From contig JAPPHK010000072.1 of the NCBI GenBank assembly GCA_028820795.1, positions 1 through 35,432 of the forward strand: a stretch of 35,432 nucleotides of DNA. The letters run 5' to 3'. The notes beneath the pieces are model-generated. The model was not told the origin of the DNA and made no database searches. It saw only the letters and a program-made list of their open reading frames with translations. Shown one piece after another: positions 1-8,087 of the stretch. The DNA comes from Nitrospinota bacterium. Lineage in GTDB: Bacteria; UBA8248. Each line of letters opens with the position of its first letter. Positions within the stretch are counted from its first letter, which is position 1. Both the position numbers and the translations under genes were made by a program.

Positions 1-28
1 CGACCACAAAAATTTCAGGCTCCAGCAT
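1..28 (-). CDS. Possible 5' end of a truncated CDS running off the window (begins MLEPEIFVV...)
   Basis: ATG at 28..26 on the minus strand, with an AAGGGAG Shine-Dalgarno-like sequence about 10 nt upstream; an alternative in-frame ATG lies further upstream. Too short to identify. Confidence 0.25.
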
Positions 29-143
29 GATGGCGCATTCTCCCTTGAAACGTGATGAACGAAACTTTGAAATACCCCTCTCGGGGTCCATGAAAGCGCG
101 GAGTCTAGCAGAAAGGGAGGGACGTGAGAAAGGGGGTGGGCGT

Positions 144-725
144 CTACTCACCCACCTCTCTCAAAAAATCCATGACCCGCTGGCTCGCTTCGGGGACCGT
201 CTTGACCTGTGTTTCCCCGTCCGTCCAAGGCCTTCCAGGATGAAGGGTATCCCACCAACTTCGTTCCGTCGTCCCGCGTCTACTACCTTGAGCGTGCTTT
301 CCGAAACCGTCCAGGCAACTGTTCCAGACGGGCCTGTGCCGCTTGATGAGCGCCTGTTCGGCGAACACGATCCAGACGGGAACGATAGCCAGCACCCGGT
401 ATGAGAAATCTTCGAGCGAGAGATTATCCACCTGATCGATGGAGCGCGCATGCTCCCTGATCCTAAGCCGCAACGCCGGATGTTCGACGTCCGGTTCACC
501 ACCCGTTCTCGAACCCTTGGGAACCGCCTTGCCGGCGTAGATAGGCCGCACTCCGTCCGCGATGGGCTGGTACTCCGCCATCGCTCCATCATAATAGAGT
601 GCGTAGATTCCCGGCCCCCGGACTCCCGCGACACTCTCAAGCGGCATCCGTTCCTGCTTCTCGAAATGCGCAATGGCACCCGCCATGAGATTGTCGTAGG
701 TAAGCGGGTCCCAAAGCTCCGGCAT
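144..725 (-). CDS. Type II restriction endonuclease, GIY-YIG family, Eco29kI-like
   Basis: Starts MPELWDPLTYDNL... inside the longer 144..1028 ORF. Motifs: GPGIYALYYDG, PIYAGKAVP, RIREHARS, FAEQAL and PVWN, the GIY-YIG nuclease core pattern (Y, Y, R-x3-H, E, N). ATG overlaps the methyltransferase stop (TGATG). Confidence 0.8.
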   Translation of the reverse strand: MPELWDPLTYDNLMAGAIAHFEKQERMPLESVAGVRGPGIYALYYDGAMAEYQPIADGVRPIYAGKAVPKGSRTGGEPDVEHPALRLRIREHARSIDQVDNLSLEDFSYRVLAIVPVWIVFAEQALIKRHRPVWNSCLDGFGKHAQGSRRGTTERSWWDTLHPGRPWTDGETQVKTVPEASQRVMDFLREVGE

Positions 726-2044
726 CACGCGCGCCTCAATTCCACGATGGACTCGTAAAGCGCGCGACCGTTCGCCTTCCCCGCGCGGACGCTCGAATTG
801 ATGATGCTGTTGCCGACCCGCGCCTGCCGGGGAACGTGGATATCCGCAACCTCGAAGCCGCGCGATTCCGCGATCCTGGCGAAGAACCGGTCCGTCGGGA
901 TCGGAACACCCTGCAGGATGGAATTGCCGATGACCACCAGGGCGGTCGCGCCGCTCCGCAGGCACCATGCGGCCCCAGCGGCGAAACGCGCGCAGTCGTT
1001 GAAATAACGCGCCGCATAATTGGCCCAACCGCTTCCGCCATAAATTCCCTTGTCGGGATTCCGGCTCCGCACTTCGGCGAGCGCTTGCCGAATTTCTTCA
1101 TCCTCGATAGAGGGATCGAGCGCGACATGCTCCCGGTCGCGCGCGTTCTGCCAGTAGGTACCGAAGTTGAGTTCTTCCAGATGCTTCATGTCGCGCGGTG
1201 AAGAGCAAAAACCCAGCCAGTACAGATGCGGGCGAGTATTCCGGTTGTAGTGATAGTTATTCAGATACGGCGGGGAGGTGATGAGAAGGTCGGCACTTCC
1301 CGCTTCGAGATTCTTATAGCCCTCGAAGAACGACTGCTCGAAAATCCGACCATCCTCGCGTTCTCGCGCATCGCGGGCCTCTCGATACCAAATGGCGTCT
1401 TCCACCATTTGAGACACCTTGTCTCCCATCGCCTCGGCCACGTCGTAATCTTCCACGTCGGGTCTTCCCACAGCGGCCTTGCGGCCCAAGCTCGGTTCGT
1501 AGGAGTAGTTCGAATAGCTGACCATCGTCGCCGCAAACGCAAGACGGTAGAAGTCAGCGATTCGAGCATCCTCGCCCGCAATGAAGTCCAGGGCCGTCAA
1601 AACCTTTTGCTCGACCTTGGGGCTGTAGAAAGGCGCGCGCGTGCGGAAAGCGCCCGGAGGATTCGTCCGCGGCTTCCTCCCGCTCCGCACGCCCTCTTCC
1701 ATGAACGCCATGAAGCGGCTCACGGTGCTTCGGAGGTAATCCGGGTCGAGCCGGTGGGCCTTCAGCTTCGCTTGCGCCGCGAATGCGGCGTAGGGATTTA
1801 TCTCGAAGCCGACGGCCTCATGCCCCGCCAGATCGGCCTCGACGAGCGTCGTCCCGACTCCCGCAAACGGATCGAGCACGACGCCGGGTCCCGAAATGTA
1901 GCGAGCGAGCGCATCCTCGACGAAGTGCTTGGAGTATCCCGCGATCCATGGAACCCAGCGGTGGATCGGAGTATCCCGGTTCGCCATGAACGCCGGGTCC
2001 CGGAAAGCGGTTCCGTTGCGGGTTTTAACATCTAATGTCGTCAT
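725..2044 (-). CDS. DNA methyltransferase (amino-MTase, N4-cytosine or N6-adenine type)
   Basis: 439 aa; motif I DPFAGVGTTLVEADLAGHEAVGFEINP precedes motif IV LLITSPPYLNNYHYNRN; adjacent to the restriction endonuclease. Confidence 0.85.
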   Translation of the reverse strand: MTTLDVKTRNGTAFRDPAFMANRDTPIHRWVPWIAGYSKHFVEDALARYISGPGVVLDPFAGVGTTLVEADLAGHEAVGFEINPYAAFAAQAKLKAHRLDPDYLRSTVSRFMAFMEEGVRSGRKPRTNPPGAFRTRAPFYSPKVEQKVLTALDFIAGEDARIADFYRLAFAATMVSYSNYSYEPSLGRKAAVGRPDVEDYDVAEAMGDKVSQMVEDAIWYREARDAREREDGRIFEQSFFEGYKNLEAGSADLLITSPPYLNNYHYNRNTRPHLYWLGFCSSPRDMKHLEELNFGTYWQNARDREHVALDPSIEDEEIRQALAEVRSRNPDKGIYGGSGWANYAARYFNDCARFAAGAAWCLRSGATALVVIGNSILQGVPIPTDRFFARIAESRGFEVADIHVPRQARVGNSIINSSVRAGKANGRALYESIVELRRA

Positions 2045-2390
2045 CGGATCACCAAACTCTTGTATCTCTAGGTTATTACACGACCCGATCGAATACGACT
2101 TTCGACTATTGAGTCAGGCCGTCCAATGAACCCTCGTTACCACGAATCGCGAAATCCGTTACGAATCTGTTCGGTTGTATTTCGCTCATCCGCCGCAATC
2201 ACGAAGATACGGGCGTTCGAGAAGAGGCTGAATCGACTCGTCTGCGCCCGAACGGGGTATCGGGCTTTCACATCATGCGTCAAAGCGGACAATGTCGATT
2301 CAGCGGGCGGGTCCCCAGCGAGTTCTATTGGGAAAGTATAAACGATTAAGCCTCTCGCCGCAAAAGGACGGCGAAAGACTCCCCCAACCC

Positions 2391-3191
2391 CTACCAGTCC
2401 CAGAAGAGCGTATAGGCCCTGCCGGTGACGGGCTGGGTTTCGCGCCACTCCAGGCTGGTCTGGCCGGTTTCGTTCAAATGGCGGGGATAGACGCGGCGCT
2501 TGTTGAAGCTGTTCGACGCCCCCTGGGACTCCTCGCGCCGCGCGCCCACGAGCTTGCGGCCGGGAGGTATGAGCACTTCGAGGTGAAACTCATCGGTGGG
2601 ATACTGGACGACGAGGGTAACCCACTCGTTTCGCGTCGTGAACGAATCGTGCAGGAGTAGCTCGTGGCGAAGCTCGAACAGCGCGCCTGTGCGAATCGGT
2701 TCGGCCAGCACGAGGCTGGCGGAATAATCCGCCCCCGCCTGCTTTTCGATGCGATAATCCAGGGGCGTCCAGGGGGGATCGGCCCCTTCATCTTCCAGGA
2801 GGCGGTAGGAATAGGCGACATCCCTGTCGCCGCTGCCCGTGTGATAGCGCGTCTTCACCAGGGGCAGCTCCCGCCGGGCCAGGCAGCGCCGGACGCCCTC
2901 CATGCGCGCGACGCGTCCATCGACGTCTTTTATGGTGTAGGTACGGGAATGGAGCAGGACGCGGTAGTCGTACTCCTCATATTCCCCATTCTCCCTCGGG
3001 GAAGCGCCGGCGGCGAGAGTTTCTTCGATACGGCGGACGCGCACTTCAAGCGCATCGATCATATCGGCGAGTTCTTCCTGGCGCTTTCGTACCGAAGAAA
3101 CGCCGCTGGAGAGTTCCTTGATGAGGCCTGCCGTTTCCGGACTTTCTTCCGCCATTTCGGTGCACCCGCCGTGCCGCGCATTTACCCGCAT
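2391..3191 (-). CDS. Conserved-looking hypothetical protein with N-terminal coiled-coil segment
   Basis: 266 aa ORF; heptad-like N-terminus (KELSSGVSSVRKRQEELADMIDALEVRVRRIEETL) followed by a soluble domain; no recognised family. Confidence 0.6.
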   Translation of the reverse strand: MRVNARHGGCTEMAEESPETAGLIKELSSGVSSVRKRQEELADMIDALEVRVRRIEETLAAGASPRENGEYEEYDYRVLLHSRTYTIKDVDGRVARMEGVRRCLARRELPLVKTRYHTGSGDRDVAYSYRLLEDEGADPPWTPLDYRIEKQAGADYSASLVLAEPIRTGALFELRHELLLHDSFTTRNEWVTLVVQYPTDEFHLEVLIPPGRKLVGARREESQGASNSFNKRRVYPRHLNETGQTSLEWRETQPVTGRAYTLFWDW

Positions 3192-3360
3192 TTACAGTGC
3201 CCTTACCTCCCTCGGCAAGAGGTATACCAACATACCGGGCGCGCGGGCAAGGGGCGCCTCGGGCATCTCGTCTCTTCGTCGGACAAATCTGAAAAATTCG
3301 ATAAATACCGATAAATTCACGAGGTTTTTCGATAAATTAATGACAGGATAACCTGTTGTA

Positions 3361-4515
3361 TTATATAGAGTTGAATTTTTTTTCGGCGCTTCCGCGCGCC
3401 AGGCGGCGGGCATCGGCCAACTGCCCGCACGCCGCGAGAATGTCGCCTCCCTTACTGATGCGCGTACTGGCAAACACACCTGCCGACAAGAGGGTCTGGC
3501 GGAATTCCTCGATGTGCTCATCGTCGGGCCGCTCGAATGCGACACCCGGGAAGGGATTCCAGGGAATGAGATTCACCTTGCATTTCAGCCCCTCCAGAAG
3601 CCTCGAGAGTTTCCTCGCGTCTCCTTTCGAGTCATTCACTCCTCGGAGCATGACGTATTCAAAGGTAATGCGGCGGCGCTCATCCATCGGCAGTGCCCGG
3701 CATTCATCGAGCAGCGCCCTGAGATTCCACTTGCGGTTCACCGGCACGAGCTTTCCCCTAGTTTCATCATCCGCCGCATGAAGCGATACGGCCAGACCCA
3801 CGCCCGGTACGGCGGAAACGAAATCCTTCAATCTCGAGGCGACCCCCACCGTCGACACGGTCAGCCTCCTGGGGCTGACGCCGTTCGCCCTCTGATGCGT
3901 GAGAATCCTCACGGCCTTTACGGTGGCGTCGAAATTATCGAGCGGTTCCCCCATTCCCATGAACACGACGTTGTGAAAACGCTCTCCTTCGGCGAGAAGG
4001 CTTCTAGCAGCGAGAAATTGGCCGACGATTTCACCGGCCGTCAACTGCCTGACGAAACCCATCTTCGCCGTCAGGCAAAACGCGCACCCCATCGCGCATC
4101 CGACCTGCGTGGAGATACAAAGAGACCACCGCTTCACGCCATGTACGTTTCTCATCGGTATCCGGACACTCTCGACACGCGCGCCGTCGCGAAGCCGCCA
4201 CAGATATTTTTCCGTCTCGTCCGCACTCTTGGTTGCCCGGTCGAGCTCCAGAGTCTCCAGGCGAGCCGTTCGTCCAAGTTTTGATCTGAAACTCTTTGGA
4301 ATGTTGGTCATTGGGGAGAATTCGCTCACACCATGGTCGTACAGCCAAGAAAATATCTGCCGGCCTCTGTAGGGAGGTTCTCCCATCTCCTCGCATAAAG
4401 AAACAAGTTCCTCCTCATCCATGCCAACAAGATAGATTGGTTGAGAGGAAAACAAACAACCCACCTGAACTTTTGGATATTTCGATTTTACATCCTGTTT
4501 CATAGATGAACTCAT
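3361..4515 (-). CDS. rlmN: Dual-specificity 23S rRNA/tRNA adenine C2-methyltransferase RlmN (radical SAM)
   Basis: CAMGCAFCLTAKMGF radical SAM motif, EPPYRGRQIFSWLY, VVFMGMGEPLDN, ISKGGDILAACGQL. Start uncertain (4590, 4515, 4503 or 4422). Confidence 0.93.
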   Translation of the reverse strand: MSSSMKQDVKSKYPKVQVGCLFSSQPIYLVGMDEEELVSLCEEMGEPPYRGRQIFSWLYDHGVSEFSPMTNIPKSFRSKLGRTARLETLELDRATKSADETEKYLWRLRDGARVESVRIPMRNVHGVKRWSLCISTQVGCAMGCAFCLTAKMGFVRQLTAGEIVGQFLAARSLLAEGERFHNVVFMGMGEPLDNFDATVKAVRILTHQRANGVSPRRLTVSTVGVASRLKDFVSAVPGVGLAVSLHAADDETRGKLVPVNRKWNLRALLDECRALPMDERRRITFEYVMLRGVNDSKGDARKLSRLLEGLKCKVNLIPWNPFPGVAFERPDDEHIEEFRQTLLSAGVFASTRISKGGDILAACGQLADARRLARGSAEKKFNSI

Positions 4516-4521
4516 GGTGTT

Positions 4522-5226
4522 ATGGTTTGCCGATTTTGTTCCGACGTGAATCATAACATGGTAATCCGTACTTCGATGGGGAATGCTCATTTGGCCATAC
4601 GCGCGCTACTTTTAGACCATGACGGCACTCTTGTCGACAGCTACGAGGGCATCGCCAAGTGTATGCGCCTCATGTGCCGTGATATGGGCGTGCCCGAAAT
4701 GAGTGACGCTCAAATCCTCGCATCCATTGGACCTACACTCGAGGAAAGATTCACCCAACTTTGGGGAGAAGACATGGCTGAAGAAGCAGTAGCCATCTAT
4801 CGGTCCCATTACAAGGTTCATAATGTTGCAGGCACTCATATCATCCCAGGGGTGAAGAAAACACTTGAAACCCTTGCGGGGCGCGGCATTCAGATGGCTT
4901 GCGTTTCGAACAAGGCATGGTTCTTCTGCAAGGAGCAGTTGGAGCACGTCGGGCTCTTGCCCTACATTCGAGAAGTATTCGGGCATCGCCAGGGATATGC
5001 ACCAAAGCCAGACCCTGAAATGCTGTTCGCCGCCATCAAATCACTAGAAGTAAAACCAGAAGAAGTCGTTATGGTTGGGGATACGACGACAGACTTACAA
5101 GCCGCCAGAAACGCATCTATCCCTGCGTGGATCATCAAAGGAAAATATTCCCAGCACAATGAGATAATAAAATTGAACCCAGATCGATATTTGGAAAAAT
5201 TGGAGGACGTTCTTGATTTGATATAA
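4522..5226 (+). CDS. HAD-superfamily hydrolase, phosphoglycolate phosphatase-like
   Basis: LLLDHDGTLVDSYEGI (DxDGT), CVSNKAWF, KPDPEMLFAAIKSL, VMVGDTTTDLQAARNA. True start may be 4558 or 4576. Confidence 0.85.
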   Translation: MVCRFCSDVNHNMVIRTSMGNAHLAIRALLLDHDGTLVDSYEGIAKCMRLMCRDMGVPEMSDAQILASIGPTLEERFTQLWGEDMAEEAVAIYRSHYKVHNVAGTHIIPGVKKTLETLAGRGIQMACVSNKAWFFCKEQLEHVGLLPYIREVFGHRQGYAPKPDPEMLFAAIKSLEVKPEEVVMVGDTTTDLQAARNASIPAWIIKGKYSQHNEIIKLNPDRYLEKLEDVLDLI

Positions 5227-5295
5227 TTAATCATTTTTCTCTTGCGCAACTGTTGTTGGTTTTCTATCTTTGATTTTGCTTAGGGAAACAACGGT

Positions 5296-5439
5296 GTGCT
5301 TTTGCACAAACTAGAGTTCGTCAAAATTATTAGAATATCGCGTAAGATTTTGATCTTGTTCTTTCTTCTCGCGACCCTGTTCGTATTTATTGGGAATTGC
5401 GCTCAGCCATTACCCATTACAATACTTTCCTCGGAATGA
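5296..5439 (+). CDS. Small ORF (47 aa) with a basic/hydrophobic N-terminus; candidate membrane or secreted peptide
   Basis: GTG start with AGGGA 9 nt upstream; translates to MLLHKLEFVKIIRISRKILILFFLLATLFVFIGNCAQPLPITILSSE*; stop TGA overlaps the ATG at 5436 of the transglycosylase (ATGA). Confidence 0.45.
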   Translation: MLLHKLEFVKIIRISRKILILFFLLATLFVFIGNCAQPLPITILSSE

Positions 5440-6212
5440 ATCTCATGAACCTCATCATTGGTGCCCTGATCGCAACTTACCTGTTATTCCTCATATTCGA
5501 ACTGAGTAATTTGCGCCGTGGGGGAAATAAATACCTGTGGGCGTTTTCGAGATTCCTGCTGGCCGGAATAGCTCTTACCGCTGTTTGGATGCTCCATGCG
5601 CAACCTCTTCCACCTATAACGAAATTGATTCAGCTAAACAAAATCCCGTTCCTCACCCCCCAAATTCACCTAGATCAATTTTTGAAGACAACGACAATCA
5701 GAAATTCCGCGACCGAAGAACCTGGAATTTTTTGGCACATACATCATTACTCCAAACTCTACGAAGTCGACCCCCTGTTGGTTCGCGCTGTCATCGAGGT
5801 GGAAAGCAACTTCAATCCACAGGCCGTTTCTAATAATGGCGCCAAAGGACTGATGCAAATCAACCCAATCACTGCCAAGCATTTGGGCCTCAATAATGTT
5901 TTCGACATCGGAGAGAACATTGGGGGCGGGGTGCGTTATCTACGATATTTACTTGAGCTTTACGGTTGGAACTTGCACATGGCTCTGGCCTCATACAATG
6001 CGGGGCCCTCTAACATCCAGCGCTATAACGGAATTCCCCCTTTTCAAGAAACACGCCGATACGTTTCAAGGGTCATCAAGGTATATAAACGCCTCAAAAG
6101 AACAGATAAAGTCTTCAATGACACCTCCCGACTTTCAGCATTGCTCCGTCCGTCGCCCAACACTGAAGCAAATGCGGACAGATCCACTCAGCGGCAAATT
6201 TCGCCGCAGTGA
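5436..6212 (+). CDS. Membrane-anchored lytic transglycosylase (SLT domain)
   Basis: N-terminal TM segment; VDPLLVRAVIEVESNFNPQAVSNNGAKGLMQINPITAKHLGL...GGGVRYLRYLLELYGWNLHMALASYNAGPSNI. The ORF track extends upstream to a TTG at 5397. Confidence 0.9.
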   Translation: MNLMNLIIGALIATYLLFLIFELSNLRRGGNKYLWAFSRFLLAGIALTAVWMLHAQPLPPITKLIQLNKIPFLTPQIHLDQFLKTTTIRNSATEEPGIFWHIHHYSKLYEVDPLLVRAVIEVESNFNPQAVSNNGAKGLMQINPITAKHLGLNNVFDIGENIGGGVRYLRYLLELYGWNLHMALASYNAGPSNIQRYNGIPPFQETRRYVSRVIKVYKRLKRTDKVFNDTSRLSALLRPSPNTEANADRSTQRQISPQ

Positions 6213-6387
6213 ACTTGAAAGCAAAAGTATTTGTTGCAACTCGGGAAAGTGAAGGATTTTCACAGCCTATAGCAATGATGCTTCATTATGAAATCACTTT
6301 GCCAAACCATACGCGAGTTCTATATTTTACATTGTAAAATACCATCCGACCCAGATTCATTTTTAGAGCATCGCACCAGGAAATAGT

Positions 6388-7128
6388 ATGCCGAATAGAG
6401 TTGCCTCACCAACCACCCGAAAACGAAAAATCCTGAAACTCACAGATAGATTATTGTCACGCTTCGGCAAGCCAAAACGCACAAAGCGGAGCAACCTCCT
6501 GGATGCCTTGGTCGAAACCCTGCTTTCACAGAGCACGACCGATCATAACCGCGACATGGCGTTTGATTCCTTAAAACAAACTTTTGCAAATTGGGATGAA
6601 ATCGCCGATGCTCCGCAAACGGCTCTTGCCCGGGCAATTCGTTCGGCTGGTTTGGGAAACCAAAAAGCAGGGAGAATTCGAGATTTTCTCAGATGGCTTC
6701 GAGATGACCGAGAACAACTCTGCCTGGAATTCTTGCATCATGAATCAGAAGATTTCGCCGTGCGGTATCTCACCCAACACAAAGGCATCGGCATCAAAAC
6801 CGCTTATGTCACCTTGATGCTGGCTTCAAACCGGGATTTGTTCCCCATTGATGTTCACATTCACCGGATCATGATTCGCCTGGGTATCATCTCAGAGAAA
6901 ACTACGCCTGAAAAATCTCATTCAGTCCTGGCTCCGCTCATACCAAAAGGCCGTGCTCACGAATTGCACATGAACATGCTGAGTTTTGGTCGGACCATCT
7001 GCACCGCCCGCAACCCCAAATGCGCTACCTGTGATTTGAGGCGAATGTGCTCCTACTATAAAGACAAAAACCTGAAAAAATCCAAAGGCGGAGAGATACA
7101 TCTTTCGCAAAAGCAAATCGACTCATGA
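6388..7128 (+). CDS. Endonuclease III-like HhH-GPD DNA glycosylase with 4Fe-4S loop
   Basis: LSQSTTDHNRD, HKGIGIKTAYV (HhH Lys), FPIDVHIHRI (catalytic Asp), C-x6-C-x2-C-x5-C (CTARNPKCATCDLRRMC). Confidence 0.9.
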   Translation: MPNRVASPTTRKRKILKLTDRLLSRFGKPKRTKRSNLLDALVETLLSQSTTDHNRDMAFDSLKQTFANWDEIADAPQTALARAIRSAGLGNQKAGRIRDFLRWLRDDREQLCLEFLHHESEDFAVRYLTQHKGIGIKTAYVTLMLASNRDLFPIDVHIHRIMIRLGIISEKTTPEKSHSVLAPLIPKGRAHELHMNMLSFGRTICTARNPKCATCDLRRMCSYYKDKNLKKSKGGEIHLSQKQIDS

Positions 7129-8021
7129 AATGGATCCAACTGATCGGCCCAGGTGAACTACTGGCCATCGCATCTTCCATCACATTCTCCGTGGCGCAAA
7201 CTTTCCTCAGACAAGGAATGAGAAGCGTATCTCCACTGGCCGCCGCCTTGATAGTCAATGGAATCGTAAGCCTGGGCGGTTTCATCCTATCCCTCTTGAA
7301 CGGCACGCTATTCACCTCCAAAGCAGAAACCATTTTTTGGTACGCCGCCGTGGGCCTCGCGGGTCCCACCATAGGCAGATATTTCTACTTGGTGGGAGTC
7401 TCCCGTATCGGCCTCAGCCGCACCGTGCCCATATCCTCGGCGGCCCCGATTTGGGGAACTTTTTTCGCAATCCTTATATTGGGAGAAACGCCGACAACCA
7501 TGGTCGTACTCGGCACCTTGGGTATCGTCATCGGTGTATCCATTCTCGGGATACAAGACGATAAATCGCAATCATTCAAAAGCTGGCTTCAGGGAGCGCT
7601 CATGTTTCCGCTTGTCGCATCACTGGCCTATGCAATTGCACCCATCTTCGCCAAACTCGCATATACGCATCAGATGACGCCAAGCGTCGGCATGGCAGTC
7701 TCTTTCGCCACAGCCAATTGTATTCTTCTGCTCACGAAACCAATCCTCCCCGGCCAAAATGAAATTCGCGGCAAAAAAAGAGGCCTCCTGTGGGTAGGAG
7801 GCGCAGGCGCCATTGGAATCTGCAGTTCCTACATGCTCTGGACAGCCTTTACGATGGCGAGCGTATCCACTGCGCTGCCCTTGAGCCGGATCGCACCGAT
7901 TTGGGTGCTGATTTTGAGCTATTTTTTCCTGGGCAAGCTCGAAACAATCAACCGGAAAACAGTTCTGGCCACGATTTGCGTCGTCGCTGGCGGAGTTCTA
8001 ATCACCGCCTTCAGGAATTAA
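7125..8021 (+). CDS. EamA/DMT-family transporter
   Basis: 298 aa, about 10 hydrophobic segments, two EamA-like halves; ATGA overlap with the preceding gene. Confidence 0.85.
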   Translation: MKWIQLIGPGELLAIASSITFSVAQTFLRQGMRSVSPLAAALIVNGIVSLGGFILSLLNGTLFTSKAETIFWYAAVGLAGPTIGRYFYLVGVSRIGLSRTVPISSAAPIWGTFFAILILGETPTTMVVLGTLGIVIGVSILGIQDDKSQSFKSWLQGALMFPLVASLAYAIAPIFAKLAYTHQMTPSVGMAVSFATANCILLLTKPILPGQNEIRGKKRGLLWVGGAGAIGICSSYMLWTAFTMASVSTALPLSRIAPIWVLILSYFFLGKLETINRKTVLATICVVAGGVLITAFRN

Positions 8022-8087
8022 CTCTGAAGAGAAGCAACACTCCAAATTCCTCTTTCGACCTCGAATCTCCAGAGTCTAGGCGAAACC

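Noticed and set aside
726-1028. N-terminal extension of the 294-aa endonuclease ORF
   Set aside because: Overlaps the MTase C-terminus in another frame; domain similarity starts at MPELWDP with ATG at 725 coupled to the MTase stop.
2137-2448. 103-aa minus-strand ORF downstream of the hypothetical gene
   Set aside because: Overlaps the 266-aa gene out of frame and has no motif support.
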